Positions 16,669 to 27,000 of a DNA stretch of 64,000 bases are shown here, piece by piece. The stretch comes from Anaerostipes caccae L1-92 (lineage in GTDB: Bacteria; Bacillota; Clostridia; Lachnospirales; Lachnospiraceae). The position numbers and the translations under genes were made by a program. Position 1 is the first letter of the stretch. Every line of letters starts with the position of its first letter. The notes beneath the pieces are model-generated. The model ran no database searches. It was not told the DNA's origin and worked only from the letters and a program-made list of their open reading frames with translations. The stretch spans positions 1,077,001 to 1,141,000 of the forward strand of contig NZ_AP023027.1 in NCBI RefSeq assembly GCF_014467075.1, written 5' to 3'.

Positions 16669-17766
16669 ATGAGAGAAGAAAAGTTTTATGAAGAATTGAG
16701 TCCATATGTGGAGCGGGCCAAGCAGGGGGATCAGGATGCCTTTGAGCATCTTTACCAGGCTACATATGATATGACCAAATGGTTTGTGCTGAATTTTTGT
16801 AAGGATAAAAATGAGGCAGAAGACATTATACAGGAAATATATTTGGATGTTTACCGTTATCTGCCGGATTTGAAAAATAATCTGGCATTTTGCGCGTGGC
16901 AGAGAAAGATTTCATATCGCTGCTGTATCAGATTTTCCAAACAGAAGAAGGATGTTGTCGTTGGAGACAGTGTCATTGAAACAATGGATCATATAGCGGA
17001 GAAGGACAGTGAGCCGCAGGAAGCTGTTCTGAAGGATGAAAAAAATCAGCTGCTGTTTCAGTGCATTTCAAATCTGCCGACAAAACAAAAGGCCGCAGTG
17101 ATCATGAGTGGCCTGTGGCAGATGAAAATGAGAGAAATTGCGGAAGTCATGGATTGTGACATTAATGCGGTGAAAAATCTCTTGTATCATGGAAAGAGAA
17201 ATTTGAAAAAACAGATACAGAAGCTTCCAAAGGCGGACAGAGAGGCGCTTGGAGTACGGAGTTTCGGTTTCTTTGTTTTTTATCCGCCGATTCGGGAATG
17301 CGTAGTTTCGTCTTCGAAACATTTATCCGGACATTTTTTGGCAGCAAAAAAAGCAGCAATTACTGTTCTGACAGTCTGTACAGGTGCCGCAGCTTTGGCT
17401 TTATGGCAAAGTGAACCTCTGGCGGAAGAAAGTTTTGATTCTGTTGTGCTGCCGAAGATGTCTTTGGAGACAGAGGAGTTGGAAGGGATCAAGATCCCGG
17501 CAAAGAAAAAAAAGAAACCCTCCATCCCGGTAAATTACAGCTCTATGAGAGTCAATAAAAAGACAAAGTTGCTTGAGGTTCGGGTAAGCGGGAGGATTCA
17601 CTATGGTAAAACCTATACAAAAACAGATTCCGGTAAAATTATGTACCCTGTCAAATATGATTCATCAAGAGGGATTCTTTATTTTCCGGCAAGGGCAGAA
17701 AATTTTGTTCTTTACCTGACGGCAGAGGATGGACGGTCAAAGATGTACAGGTTTTATAAAAAATAA
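16669..17766 (+). CDS. ECF-type sigma factor fused to a transmembrane segment and an outer domain
   Basis: A 365-residue fusion. Residues 1-90 hold sigma region 2 (DQDAFEHLYQATYDMTKWFV, EAEDIIQEIYLDVYRYL); residues 125-180 hold sigma region 4 (LPTKQKAAVIMSGLWQMKMREIAEVM, then INAVKNLLYHGKRNLKKQI). A membrane segment follows (AAITVLTVCTGAAALALW), then a lysine-rich linker and a small beta-like outer domain (MRVNKKTKLLEVRVSGRIHYG to the end). An ECF sigma normally has about 180 residues, and the sensor part here takes the place of a separate anti-sigma factor. It sits upstream of the three large surface proteins, so may control them. No anti-sigma gene is adjacent. Confidence 0.87.
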   Translation: MREEKFYEELSPYVERAKQGDQDAFEHLYQATYDMTKWFVLNFCKDKNEAEDIIQEIYLDVYRYLPDLKNNLAFCAWQRKISYRCCIRFSKQKKDVVVGDSVIETMDHIAEKDSEPQEAVLKDEKNQLLFQCISNLPTKQKAAVIMSGLWQMKMREIAEVMDCDINAVKNLLYHGKRNLKKQIQKLPKADREALGVRSFGFFVFYPPIRECVVSSSKHLSGHFLAAKKAAITVLTVCTGAAALALWQSEPLAEESFDSVVLPKMSLETEELEGIKIPAKKKKKPSIPVNYSSMRVNKKTKLLEVRVSGRIHYGKTYTKTDSGKIMYPVKYDSSRGILYFPARAENFVLYLTAEDGRSKMYRFYKK

Positions 17767-17784
17767 ATTAGAATGACTATGATA

Positions 17785-17826
17785 AGTCTGAATCAGTATT
17801 TTAGAAAAAACTGATTCAGACTATTA
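17785..17826 (+). terminator. Terminator after the sigma-fusion gene
   Basis: AGTCTGAATCAGT (17785-17797) and ACTGATTCAGACT (17810-17822) form a perfect 13-bp stem with a 12-nt loop. The following bases, ATTATTTT, are only partly T-rich. Confidence 0.75.
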
Positions 17827-17914
17827 TTTTATGAAATAATCTAACATTTTTAACAGAGAGTTTTTCTTGTTGTCAACTATAAAAATATATTTAGTTGAAA
17901 GAAGGGCAATTGAG

Positions 17915-18022
17915 ATGAATGAGGTGAGGACGAGTAAGAGACTGATTCTTTTCGTGCTTCTGGGGGCGGCATTTCTCTTGGCCATAACCCATGGATCAAA
18001 AAAATCCAGATTTGAAAGTTAA
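17915..18022 (+). CDS. 35-residue single-pass membrane peptide
   Basis: An ATG with GAAGGG 8 nt upstream opens a 35-codon frame: MNEVRTSKRLILFVLLGAAF, then more hydrophobic residues (LLAITHG) and a basic end (SKKSRFES). One membrane helix of about 17 residues is clear, with positive residues on both sides. It lies in the 324-bp gap between the sigma-fusion gene and the first surface protein. I do not recognise a family. It could be a leader peptide, a small accessory membrane protein or a chance frame; the good ribosome site is the main support. Confidence 0.45.
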   Translation: MNEVRTSKRLILFVLLGAAFLLAITHGSKKSRFES

Positions 18023-18090
18023 GCACTATATGAAAACGAAATAAGCTAAAGCTGACAAATATTAAGATATGCAGAGTGAAGGGGAAGAAA

Positions 18091-21000
18091 ATGATGAGGA
18101 AAATGATGAGATGGAAAAAGGTTCTTGCATTTGGCATGGCAGCGATCTTTTTTATTGGGATAATTCAGGATACAGGCAGCATTAATGCTGCAGAAGAGGG
18201 CACGGAGCAGGAAGATATTGCATCGGATATAAAAAATGTTACAGAGACATCGGAAACAATAACACCCGAGACCGAAACGTCAGATGGAGAAAGAAAAGAT
18301 AAAAAAAAGCAGGACGAGAACCCAAACATTCAGAAAAAAGTTATAACTCGAAAAAAAGCAGGCAGTGATGCGAAAAAGAAGAAATTAGTGAACGGTCAAA
18401 CTCTTTTGGATGTAAGCAAGGGAGATATTGTAATCAAAGTAACAGGTGCAGCAGGCGGCGGACTGGAAGAGGATGAGACTGAACTAAACCCGGAAGGATA
18501 TCGGATCACAGGTACGACAGAGGATCATAATGTAACGGTTGAGCGTGGTGTTACAACCGGCATAACCCTTGATAATGTAGATATCACCTGTGGAAAGCAG
18601 CCAATGGATACGCCAAACAGAAAACTTGATTGTATCAATGTATCACATGCCAATGTCACCATTCTTTTAATTGGCACGAATCGGTTGACCAGTTATGCCG
18701 GAAATCCAGCTGATGTTTTCGACGGTTATGAAGGCAACGCTTTAGCAAAAGATGGAATGGACGGAGAACTGACAATCAAGTGTCAGAAGGCAGGTCAAGA
18801 AGGTCATAAATGTGATGATAACTGTGGATCGCTTTATGCAGGAGGAAACAGGGATCTATATCATGCTGGTGCCATAGGCAGTACCAGAAGAAATGCCGGA
18901 AATTCTTCCGAAGCAGGCTTTGTAAATTTTACCATTGAAGGTGGAAATATTGAGTCTGTGGGAGGAAAACACTCCCCGGGATTAGGAGGAGCCTGTTGTA
19001 CAACATTACTTGGAGGAAAGTCAGTAAATAATATTCGAATTAGCGGGGGAAATGTAAAAGTAAAAGGAAATGAATTTTGTGCAGGACTGGGAGCAGGGTA
19101 TCACTGTGATTTAAATGGACTTTATATCACCGGAGGAATCGTTGAAGCAGAAGGAGGGGCAAATGCTCCGGGAATTGGTTCCATAGAATATCCTTCAAAG
19201 AATATAGTGATCAGCGGTGGTGATACTGTCGTTACTGCGATTGGAGATGAAGAAACCGGAAAACCGGGGATAGGAACTTCTTCAAGTTCGACGGAAAATG
19301 TTGTCGCCATTCCGGACCCGGGATACCAGGGGTACATACAGGATGGAACAGGATTAAAACCGGACGAGTACACTTTTACAGCTGAATCACCATTCCAAGT
19401 CAAAACAAGTATTGTAGTCGGAAAATTTTATACAAAGGTCTATTTTGGACATCATAGAGATGAAAATACTGTGGATAACACAACTAAGGAACAGATTGGC
19501 GCAAACAATATCATTAGTAAAAGTGGCGGGACAGCCTTTACGGAAGAACAGCTCAAAATATTAAGCAAAGTTATCGGAAAAAAGAAAGATGGGACAGAGT
19601 ATCCTTTAAAGGAACTGTCCATCGCAGATAAATCACAGATGCAAACGATTAACCAGGCAAAGACAAAAGGTGAAACCGGAGAGTTTCCGCTTACATTTCA
19701 AACGCCCGATGGAACAGAAGTAACGATCAAGGTATATTTGAAAGAACAGGGTAATGACGGGGTAGATTTTGATCCATTGAATCCGTCTTCTGTCATCGGG
19801 GCAGATAATTTTGCCAAAGAGACCGGAGGCATTGAATGGACGGAAGACGATGTCAAACAGTTTGCTGAATTAAAAGGAAAGGATTCAGATGGCAATGATA
19901 TTGCATTGGATGATTTCAGTTTAGACAAGGAACAGCTAGATGAAATCAACAAGATGAAGACTGACGGAAAAGCCGGTGAATTCGATCTGAAATTTACCGA
20001 TCCCGAAGGAAATTCTGTAACAGTTACAGTGACTCTGACAGGAGAATTTGATCAGATCAAAGAAAATCCGATAAATCATGAGATTATTAAGGCGCAGAAC
20101 GTAATCAGCAAAACAGGAGGAAATGGTTTTACTGAGGAACAGCTAAAAGACATCACTTTATTAAGAGCCGTTGACAAGGATGGGAATGAAATACAAAAAG
20201 ACAAGCTGAGTTTGTCAGATATTACTCAGTTAGAACGCATCAACAAAGCCAAAGAATCCGGAAAAACCGGAGAATTTCCTCTGACATTTACAACAGAGAA
20301 TGGAACTGAAGTTACCATCAATGTTTTTCTTAGGGAAGAAGGAACGGACGGAACAAAGCAGAAACCCGGAAACGCAAGCATTGCCGCAAATCATATAACC
20401 CAAGAGACTGGTGGAATTGGATTCAGCAGAGAAGAAATCATAACTTTGTGTGATGTAAAAGGAAAAAATCAATATGGAGACACCGTGCCGGTCAAAATAA
20501 ATGAAAAACAGCTGGAAGCAATCAATCGTGCCAAACAGGCAGGAAATACCGGGGTATTTCCTATGACCTTCTCCATGTCAGATGGTACATCCGTGACGGT
20601 CAACGTAACGCTGACGGGAGAACATAAGGTGACATTTGATCCTAATGGGGGAGACTATAAACCGGAAGATTATACGGTCACTGGCGGGGAGAAGATTAAG
20701 AGACCGGAAGATCCAAAGAAAGACGGATATACTTTTGAGGGATGGTATTATACGGATGAGAACGGCAAGGAACAGAAATGGGATTTTAATGATCCATTAA
20801 ACCAAGAGATAGAACTAAAGGCAAAATGGAAGAAGGATGACGAGGTATCAAAAAATACAGAAAAGGATACAAAAAAAGATTCAGAAATAAAAACACCCGC
20901 ATCAGACAAAAAACAGGCTTCTAAAAAGAAGAACGCCAAGAATAAGTCAGATAAAAAAGGTGAAGCACTTCCAAGATGGGGACAATACCAGATCAAAGGA

Positions 21001-21132
21001 AAGAACAGCGGAAAAGCAGGAGTTGCTGAAACATCTGATGAGAAAATGCCGTTTGAGATATTAGTTTTACTGATGGTTAGCGGAAGCGTCAGCGCTGGGA
21101 TATTGTTTAGAAACTATAATAGAAGAAAGTAA
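18091..21132 (+). CDS. Large cell-surface protein, paralogue 1 (beta-helix-like domain, four repeats, InlB-type repeat, C-terminal anchor)
   Basis: A 1013-residue protein with a signal peptide (ends near INAAEE). A Thr/Glu/Lys-rich linker comes first. An N-terminal carbohydrate-binding-like domain follows (LVNGQTLLDVSKGD to VVGKFYTKVYFG), rich in Gly, with conserved Cys and a CX8HXCX3C motif around GHKCDDNC. Four repeats of about 95 residues follow (start IGANNIISKSGGTAF; each ends in V-x-V-x-L), then an InlB/Listeria-Bacteroides repeat (HKVTFDPNGGDYKPEDYTV to LKAKW). A Lys/Ser linker leads to LPRWGQYQIKG and a final membrane helix ending RNYNRRK. There is no LPXTG motif. ATG 18091 follows AAGGGGAAG; a GTG at 18076 is also in frame. 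Confidence 0.85.
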   Translation: MMRKMMRWKKVLAFGMAAIFFIGIIQDTGSINAAEEGTEQEDIASDIKNVTETSETITPETETSDGERKDKKKQDENPNIQKKVITRKKAGSDAKKKKLVNGQTLLDVSKGDIVIKVTGAAGGGLEEDETELNPEGYRITGTTEDHNVTVERGVTTGITLDNVDITCGKQPMDTPNRKLDCINVSHANVTILLIGTNRLTSYAGNPADVFDGYEGNALAKDGMDGELTIKCQKAGQEGHKCDDNCGSLYAGGNRDLYHAGAIGSTRRNAGNSSEAGFVNFTIEGGNIESVGGKHSPGLGGACCTTLLGGKSVNNIRISGGNVKVKGNEFCAGLGAGYHCDLNGLYITGGIVEAEGGANAPGIGSIEYPSKNIVISGGDTVVTAIGDEETGKPGIGTSSSSTENVVAIPDPGYQGYIQDGTGLKPDEYTFTAESPFQVKTSIVVGKFYTKVYFGHHRDENTVDNTTKEQIGANNIISKSGGTAFTEEQLKILSKVIGKKKDGTEYPLKELSIADKSQMQTINQAKTKGETGEFPLTFQTPDGTEVTIKVYLKEQGNDGVDFDPLNPSSVIGADNFAKETGGIEWTEDDVKQFAELKGKDSDGNDIALDDFSLDKEQLDEINKMKTDGKAGEFDLKFTDPEGNSVTVTVTLTGEFDQIKENPINHEIIKAQNVISKTGGNGFTEEQLKDITLLRAVDKDGNEIQKDKLSLSDITQLERINKAKESGKTGEFPLTFTTENGTEVTINVFLREEGTDGTKQKPGNASIAANHITQETGGIGFSREEIITLCDVKGKNQYGDTVPVKINEKQLEAINRAKQAGNTGVFPMTFSMSDGTSVTVNVTLTGEHKVTFDPNGGDYKPEDYTVTGGEKIKRPEDPKKDGYTFEGWYYTDENGKEQKWDFNDPLNQEIELKAKWKKDDEVSKNTEKDTKKDSEIKTPASDKKQASKKKNAKNKSDKKGEALPRWGQYQIKGKNSGKAGVAETSDEKMPFEILVLLMVSGSVSAGILFRNYNRRK

Positions 21133-21150
21133 AAAAAGGGGGATAAAAGG

Positions 21151-23994
21151 GTGAATAAAATGAGGAGATGGAAAAAGATTGTCGCATTAGTTTTAGCGGC
21201 AGTGTTTTCGATTGGGATGGTTCAGGATACAGGCAACATTCATGCTGCAGAAGAGAACAACAGAGCAGGCAATGATAAGAAACAAAAGAAATTGGTAAAT
21301 GGACAAACCCTTTTGGATGTAAGTAAAGGAGATATTATAATTAAAGCGACAGGTGCAGCAGGCGGCGGTCTGGAAAATGATGAATCTGAGCTAAATCCGG
21401 AAGGATATCGAATCACAGGTACAACAGAAGATTATAATGTGACAGTTGATCGTGGTGTTACAACAAAACTTACCTTAGATAATGTAGATATTACTTGTGG
21501 TAAACAACCAAATAGGAAACTTGATTGTATCAATGTATCACATGCTGACGTTGAGATGATTTTGATTGGTAAAAATAAATTGACTTGCTATGCGGGAACT
21601 GTTGTAGATGATGGAGGTACCACCACGGGAAATGCATTAACCAAGGACGGAATGGATGGATCGCTAACAATCCGATGCCAAAATTCTGGTCAAAAAGGGC
21701 ATAAATGTGATGATAACTGTGGGTCACTTTATGCAGAAGGAAGCAGAAGTTTATTCCATGCAGGTGCTATAGGAAGTACAAGGAGAAGTTCTAATAGTTC
21801 TTCTGAAGCAGGATTTTCAAATTTTACCATTGAAGGAGGGAATATTGAAGCTTTGGGTGGGATACATTCCCCAGGATTAGGAGGAGCCTGCTGTACAACC
21901 AATATTGGAGGGCAGTTAACTAGTAATATTCGAATTACAGGTGGAATTGTAAAGGCGAAAGGAAATCAAGGCTGTCCTGGTTTAGGAAGTGGATATCATT
22001 GCGATTTAGATGGTCTTTATATTACTGGAGGAATTGTAGAAGCCGAAGGAGGAGTTGATGCTCCGGGAATCGGTTCTATAGAATATCCGTCAAAAAATAT
22101 TATTATTAGTGGCGGTGATACCATTGTAACTGCTATTGGTGACAAATCAACCGGGAAACCCGGGATAGGGACTGCCGCTAGTACGATGACAAATGTTATT
22201 GCAGTTCCAGATCAGGGTTATCAAGGGTACATACAGGACGGAACTGGATTAAAACCAGAAGAGTATAGTTTTACAGAGCAATCACCGTTTCATAATCGTT
22301 CTGATATTGCTGTGGGTAAATTTTATACAAAAGTATATTTTGGGCCTTATAGAGATAAAAATACAGTGGATGATACAACCAAAGAACAGATTGGTGCCAA
22401 TCACATTATTAGTAAAAGCGGCGGTAGAGCGTTTACGGAAGAACAGCTAAAAATTTTAAGTAAAGTCACAGGAAAGAAAAAGGATGGAACCGAGTATTTA
22501 TCATCAGAATTATCCATCGCAAATAAAACACAGATGGAAGCGATCAACAAGGCAAAGACCAAAGGCGAAATAGGAGAATTCCCGCTCACATTTCAAACAT
22601 CCTCCGGAACACAGGTTACAGTTACAGTATATCTGAAGGAAAAAGGAAGCGATACAGCGGAGTATGATCCGCTGTATCCATCAGCGGTAATCGGGGCAGA
22701 TAGTTTTGCAAAAGAGACCGGTGGATCAGCATGGACGGAAGACGACATAAAGAATCTTGCAGGATTAAAGGGGAAGGATTCTGCCGGAAATAATATTGAA
22801 TTAAGTGATTTCACTATAGATGAGGGGATTTTAGATAAAATTAATAAAATCAAGACTGCTGGAAAGGCTGGAGAGTACGATGTGAAATTTACAGATCCTG
22901 AGGGAAACTCAGTCACAGTGAAAGTGACCTTGACAGGAGAGTTTGACCAGATTAAAGAAAACCCTGTAAATCATGAGATTATTAAGGCACAAAATGTAAT
23001 TAGCAGGACCGGAGGAAAGGGATTTACCGGGGAACAGCTGAAAGAACTTTCTCAACTGAGAGCTGTCGATGAGGACGGGAACGAAATTTTAAAAGACAAG
23101 CTCAGTCTGTCAGACAGTGCTCAATTAGAGCGCATCAACAAAGCAAAAGAAGATGGGAAAACCGGAGAATTCCCATTGACGTTTACAACAGAGAATGGGA
23201 CCGAAGTGACTGTCAGCATTTTTCTTCGAGATAAAGGGACCGATGGGGCAGACCATAAGGATGGCAGCGCCAGCATTGCAGCAAATCATGCGAATCATGA
23301 GACTGGCGGAGAAAAATTCAGCAAAGAAGAGATCATCGCCCTGTGTGATGTAAAAGGGAAAAATCAATACGGAGACACGATGCCGGTCAATGCAGATGAA
23401 AAACAGCTGGAAGCAATCAACCGTGCTAAACAGGCAGGAAATAGCGGGGTATTTCCAATGACCTTCTCCATGTCAGACGGTACATCCGTGACGGTCAATG
23501 TAACGCTGACGGGAGAACACAAGGTGACATTTGATTCTAATGGAGGAGATTATACACCGCAAGGCCAGACAGTTACCGGAGGAGAGAAGATCAAAAAACC
23601 CGAAGATCCAAAGAGAGACGGATACGCTTTTGAGGGTTGGTATTATACCGATGAAGATGGGAAAGAACATAAATGGAATTTCAATGATCCTCTGCACAGG
23701 GGGATTACATTAAAAGCGAAATGGAAAAAGGACAGTGGAACGTCTAAACGTACAGAAACGACCAAACCAGCATCAGGGAAGAAACAGCCATCTAAGAAAA
23801 AGTCAGATAAAAAAACAGAGACGCTCCCTGAATGGGGACAATACCAGATCAAAGGAAGCGGCAGCGGAAGTGAAAGAGGAGGAGCTGTAAAAACATCTGA
23901 TGAGAAAATGCCGTTTGAGATATTAATTTTACTGATAGTTAGCGGAAGCATTGGCGCTGGGCTGTTGTTTAGAAATTATAATAGAAGAAGGTAA
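21151..23994 (+). CDS. Large cell-surface protein, paralogue 2
   Basis: A 947-residue paralogue, 18 nt after the stop of paralogue 1, with GTG start at 21151 and GGGGG upstream (an ATG at 21160 is in frame). The domain order is the same: signal peptide, N-terminal domain with GHKCDDNC, four repeats, one InlB-type repeat and a C-terminal helix after LPEWGQYQIKG. It lacks most of the Thr/Glu-rich linker of its neighbours, which explains the shorter length. The last third is almost identical at DNA level to paralogue 1 (compare 23401-23530 with 20508-20640), whereas the first half differs more, a mosaic pattern expected after recombination. It is likely displayed on the cell surface; the ligand is unknown. 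Confidence 0.85.
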   Translation: MNKMRRWKKIVALVLAAVFSIGMVQDTGNIHAAEENNRAGNDKKQKKLVNGQTLLDVSKGDIIIKATGAAGGGLENDESELNPEGYRITGTTEDYNVTVDRGVTTKLTLDNVDITCGKQPNRKLDCINVSHADVEMILIGKNKLTCYAGTVVDDGGTTTGNALTKDGMDGSLTIRCQNSGQKGHKCDDNCGSLYAEGSRSLFHAGAIGSTRRSSNSSSEAGFSNFTIEGGNIEALGGIHSPGLGGACCTTNIGGQLTSNIRITGGIVKAKGNQGCPGLGSGYHCDLDGLYITGGIVEAEGGVDAPGIGSIEYPSKNIIISGGDTIVTAIGDKSTGKPGIGTAASTMTNVIAVPDQGYQGYIQDGTGLKPEEYSFTEQSPFHNRSDIAVGKFYTKVYFGPYRDKNTVDDTTKEQIGANHIISKSGGRAFTEEQLKILSKVTGKKKDGTEYLSSELSIANKTQMEAINKAKTKGEIGEFPLTFQTSSGTQVTVTVYLKEKGSDTAEYDPLYPSAVIGADSFAKETGGSAWTEDDIKNLAGLKGKDSAGNNIELSDFTIDEGILDKINKIKTAGKAGEYDVKFTDPEGNSVTVKVTLTGEFDQIKENPVNHEIIKAQNVISRTGGKGFTGEQLKELSQLRAVDEDGNEILKDKLSLSDSAQLERINKAKEDGKTGEFPLTFTTENGTEVTVSIFLRDKGTDGADHKDGSASIAANHANHETGGEKFSKEEIIALCDVKGKNQYGDTMPVNADEKQLEAINRAKQAGNSGVFPMTFSMSDGTSVTVNVTLTGEHKVTFDSNGGDYTPQGQTVTGGEKIKKPEDPKRDGYAFEGWYYTDEDGKEHKWNFNDPLHRGITLKAKWKKDSGTSKRTETTKPASGKKQPSKKKSDKKTETLPEWGQYQIKGSGSGSERGGAVKTSDEKMPFEILILLIVSGSIGAGLLFRNYNRRR

Positions 23995-24078
23995 GACTAA
24001 GTGGCTGGAAAAGGGTCTGTCTTAGGATGCCCTTCTTGTTGGTGAACATTAAAATATGCAGAGTAGAGGAGAAGTAAA

Positions 24079-27000
24079 ATGTCTAAAACGAGGAGATGGA
24101 AAAGGATTCTTATACTGGCTGTAACCGCAGCTTTTTCTGTTGGACTTATTCATGACTTGGGCAGCATAAATGCTGAAGAACGTTCGGAACAGACGGAAGC
24201 CACAACAGAAACTGAGATTTCAGCGACAGAAATAAAGGAAGGCGATGATTTAAAGACAGAAGCTTTAGATACAAGTGTGTCTGAGCCAGAAATATCGCAA
24301 AACAAGACGATTACCCCCCCCCCCCCCCCGAAAAAAGAAGGCGGCAGCCAAAAGTAAGAAATTAGTAAGCGGACAAACACTTTTGGATGTAAGCAAGGGG
24401 GATATCGTGATCACGGCCACCGGCGCCACAGGCGGCGGACTGGAAGAAGATGAATCTGAGCTAAATCCGGAAGGATACCGGATCACGGGTACAACAGAAG
24501 ATTATAATGTAACGGTTGAGCGTGGTGTTACAACAAATTTAACCTTAGATAACGTAGACATCACCTGTGCAAAACAGACGGCTGGGGTCACAACAAATAT
24601 CAAACTTGATTGTATCAATGTATCACATGCCAATGTTACTATGATTTTGATTGGCAAAAATCGTCTTATTTGTTATGCGGGAGATACCTGGGATTCTCCA
24701 GGTGGCAATACGGGGAATGCGTTGGCTAAAGATGGAATGGACGGAGAACTGACGATCAAGTGCCAAAAAGCTGGTCAAAAAGGACATAAGTGTGATGATA
24801 ACTGCGGGTCACTTTACGCCGAAGGTAATAGAGATTTATTTCATGCAGGCGCCATAGGAAGTACCAGGAGAAGTTCTAACAATTCTTCAGAGGCAGGATT
24901 TTGCAACTTTACCATTGAAGGGGGCAATATTGAAGCACTGGGTGGGAAACATTCTCCAGGGCTGGGAGGTGCTTGCTGTGCAACAAGAATAGCAAAAAAA
25001 TCTGCAAAAAATATTCGAATAACAGGTGGAAATGTAAAGGCAAAAGGGAATTTTTCATGTGCAGGTTTAGGTGCAGGACTTCAGTGTGAATTAGATGGAT
25101 TATACATTAGTGGAGGGGTTGTAGAAGCAGAAGGAGGCGAAAATGCTCCTGGTATCGGTTCTATAGATTATCCATCTAAAAATATAACGATCAGCGGTGG
25201 GGATACCGTTGTCACTGCAATTGGAGACGAGGCCTCTGGAAAACCGGGGATAGGTACTGTTTCAAGTACAATAACAAATGTATTTGCAGCACCGAATCCG
25301 GGATATCAGGGGTATATACAGGACGGCACCGGACTAAATCCGGAAGAGTATAATTTTACGGCGGAATCTCCATTCCCGACAAATTCAAATATTGTAGTGG
25401 GGAAATTTTACACAAAAGTATATTTTGGTCCTTACCGAGATGAAAACACAGTAGATAACACAACGAAAGAACAGATTGGTGCGAACAATATTATTAGCAA
25501 GAGCGGGGGAACGGCCTTTACAGAAGAACAGCTGAAGATCCTCAGTAAAGTCACCGGAAAGAAGAAAGATGGAACGGAATATCTTTTGGAGGAGTTATCC
25601 GTTGCGGATAAAGCACAGATGGAAGCGGTTAATCATGCTAAGATCAAAAATGAAACCGGAGAATTTCTGCTTACATTTCAAACATCTGCAGGTACAGAAG
25701 TGCAGATTACAGTATACTTAAAAGAACAGGGCAGTGACGGCGTGGAGTATGACCCGCAGGACCCGACATCTGTCCTTGGTGCAGACAATTTCGCCAAAGA
25801 GACTGGAGGTACCGAATGGACCGAAGACGATGTCAAGCAGTTTGCCGAATTAAAAGGAAAGGACTCAGATGGCAATGATATTGCACTGGATGATTTCAGC
25901 TTAAACCAGGAACAGCTTGATAAGATCAACAGCGCAAAGACCGCAGGAAAAGCGGGTGAATTTGATCTCAAATTCACCGATCCGGAAGGAAACTCAGTCA
26001 CAGTGACAGTTACCTTAACGGGAGAGTTTGACCAGATTACAGAAAATCCGGACAATCATGAAATTATTAAGGCACAAAATGTGATCAGCAGGACAGGAGG
26101 AAAGGGCTTTACCGAGAAGCAGCTGAAAGATCTCTCTTTGTTAAGAGCTGTTGATGAGCATGGAAACGAAATACAAAAAGACAAGCTCAGTCTGTCAGAA
26201 AGTGTCCAGTTAGAACGTATTAACAAGGCAAAAGAAGACGGAAAAACCGGAGAATTTCCTTTGACATTTACAACAGAAAATGGAACTGAAGTGGTCATCA
26301 AAGTTTTTCTCAGGGATGAGGGGACCGACGGTACAGACCACAGGAGCGGCAGCGCAAGCATTGCAGCAAACCATGCAAGCCATGAAACCGGCGGAGATGC
26401 ATTCAGCAAAGACGAAATTATTACCCTGTGTGATGTAAAAGGAAAAAATCAATATGGGGATAGCATACCAGTCAATGCAGATGAGAAACAGATGGAGACG
26501 ATCAACCGTGCAAAACAGGCAGGAAAAACCGGGGTATTTCCTATGACTTTTTCTATGTCAGACGGTACATCGGTAACGGTCAAAGTGACACTGACAGGAG
26601 AACACAAGGTAGTGTTTGACCCCAGCGGAGGAGATCATAAACCGGAAGACCAGCTAGTTACCGGGGGAGAAAAGATCGAGAGACCGTCAGATCCGAAAAG
26701 AGACGGATACACGTTTGAAGGATGGTATTACACTGATGAGAATGGAAAGGAACAGAAATGGGATTTTAATGATTCATTGAATCAGGGAATAGAATTAAAA
26801 GCAAAATGGACAAAGGAGAGGGAAGCATCTAAGAGTACAGAACAGACAAAGGACCCCAAAAAAGAACCCCCGGCATCAGACAAAAAGCAGGCATCCAAAA
26901 AGAAGCCATCTAAGAAAAAGTCAGATAAAAAAACAGAGCAACTTCCTGAATGGGGACAATACCAGATGAAAGGAAGTGGGAATGGAAACCAAAACGGAGA

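Noticed and set aside
20962..21132. Standard LPXTG sortase signal in the surface proteins
   Set aside because: The motif reads LPxWG and lies too far upstream of the membrane helix, so I do not call it a known sortase site.
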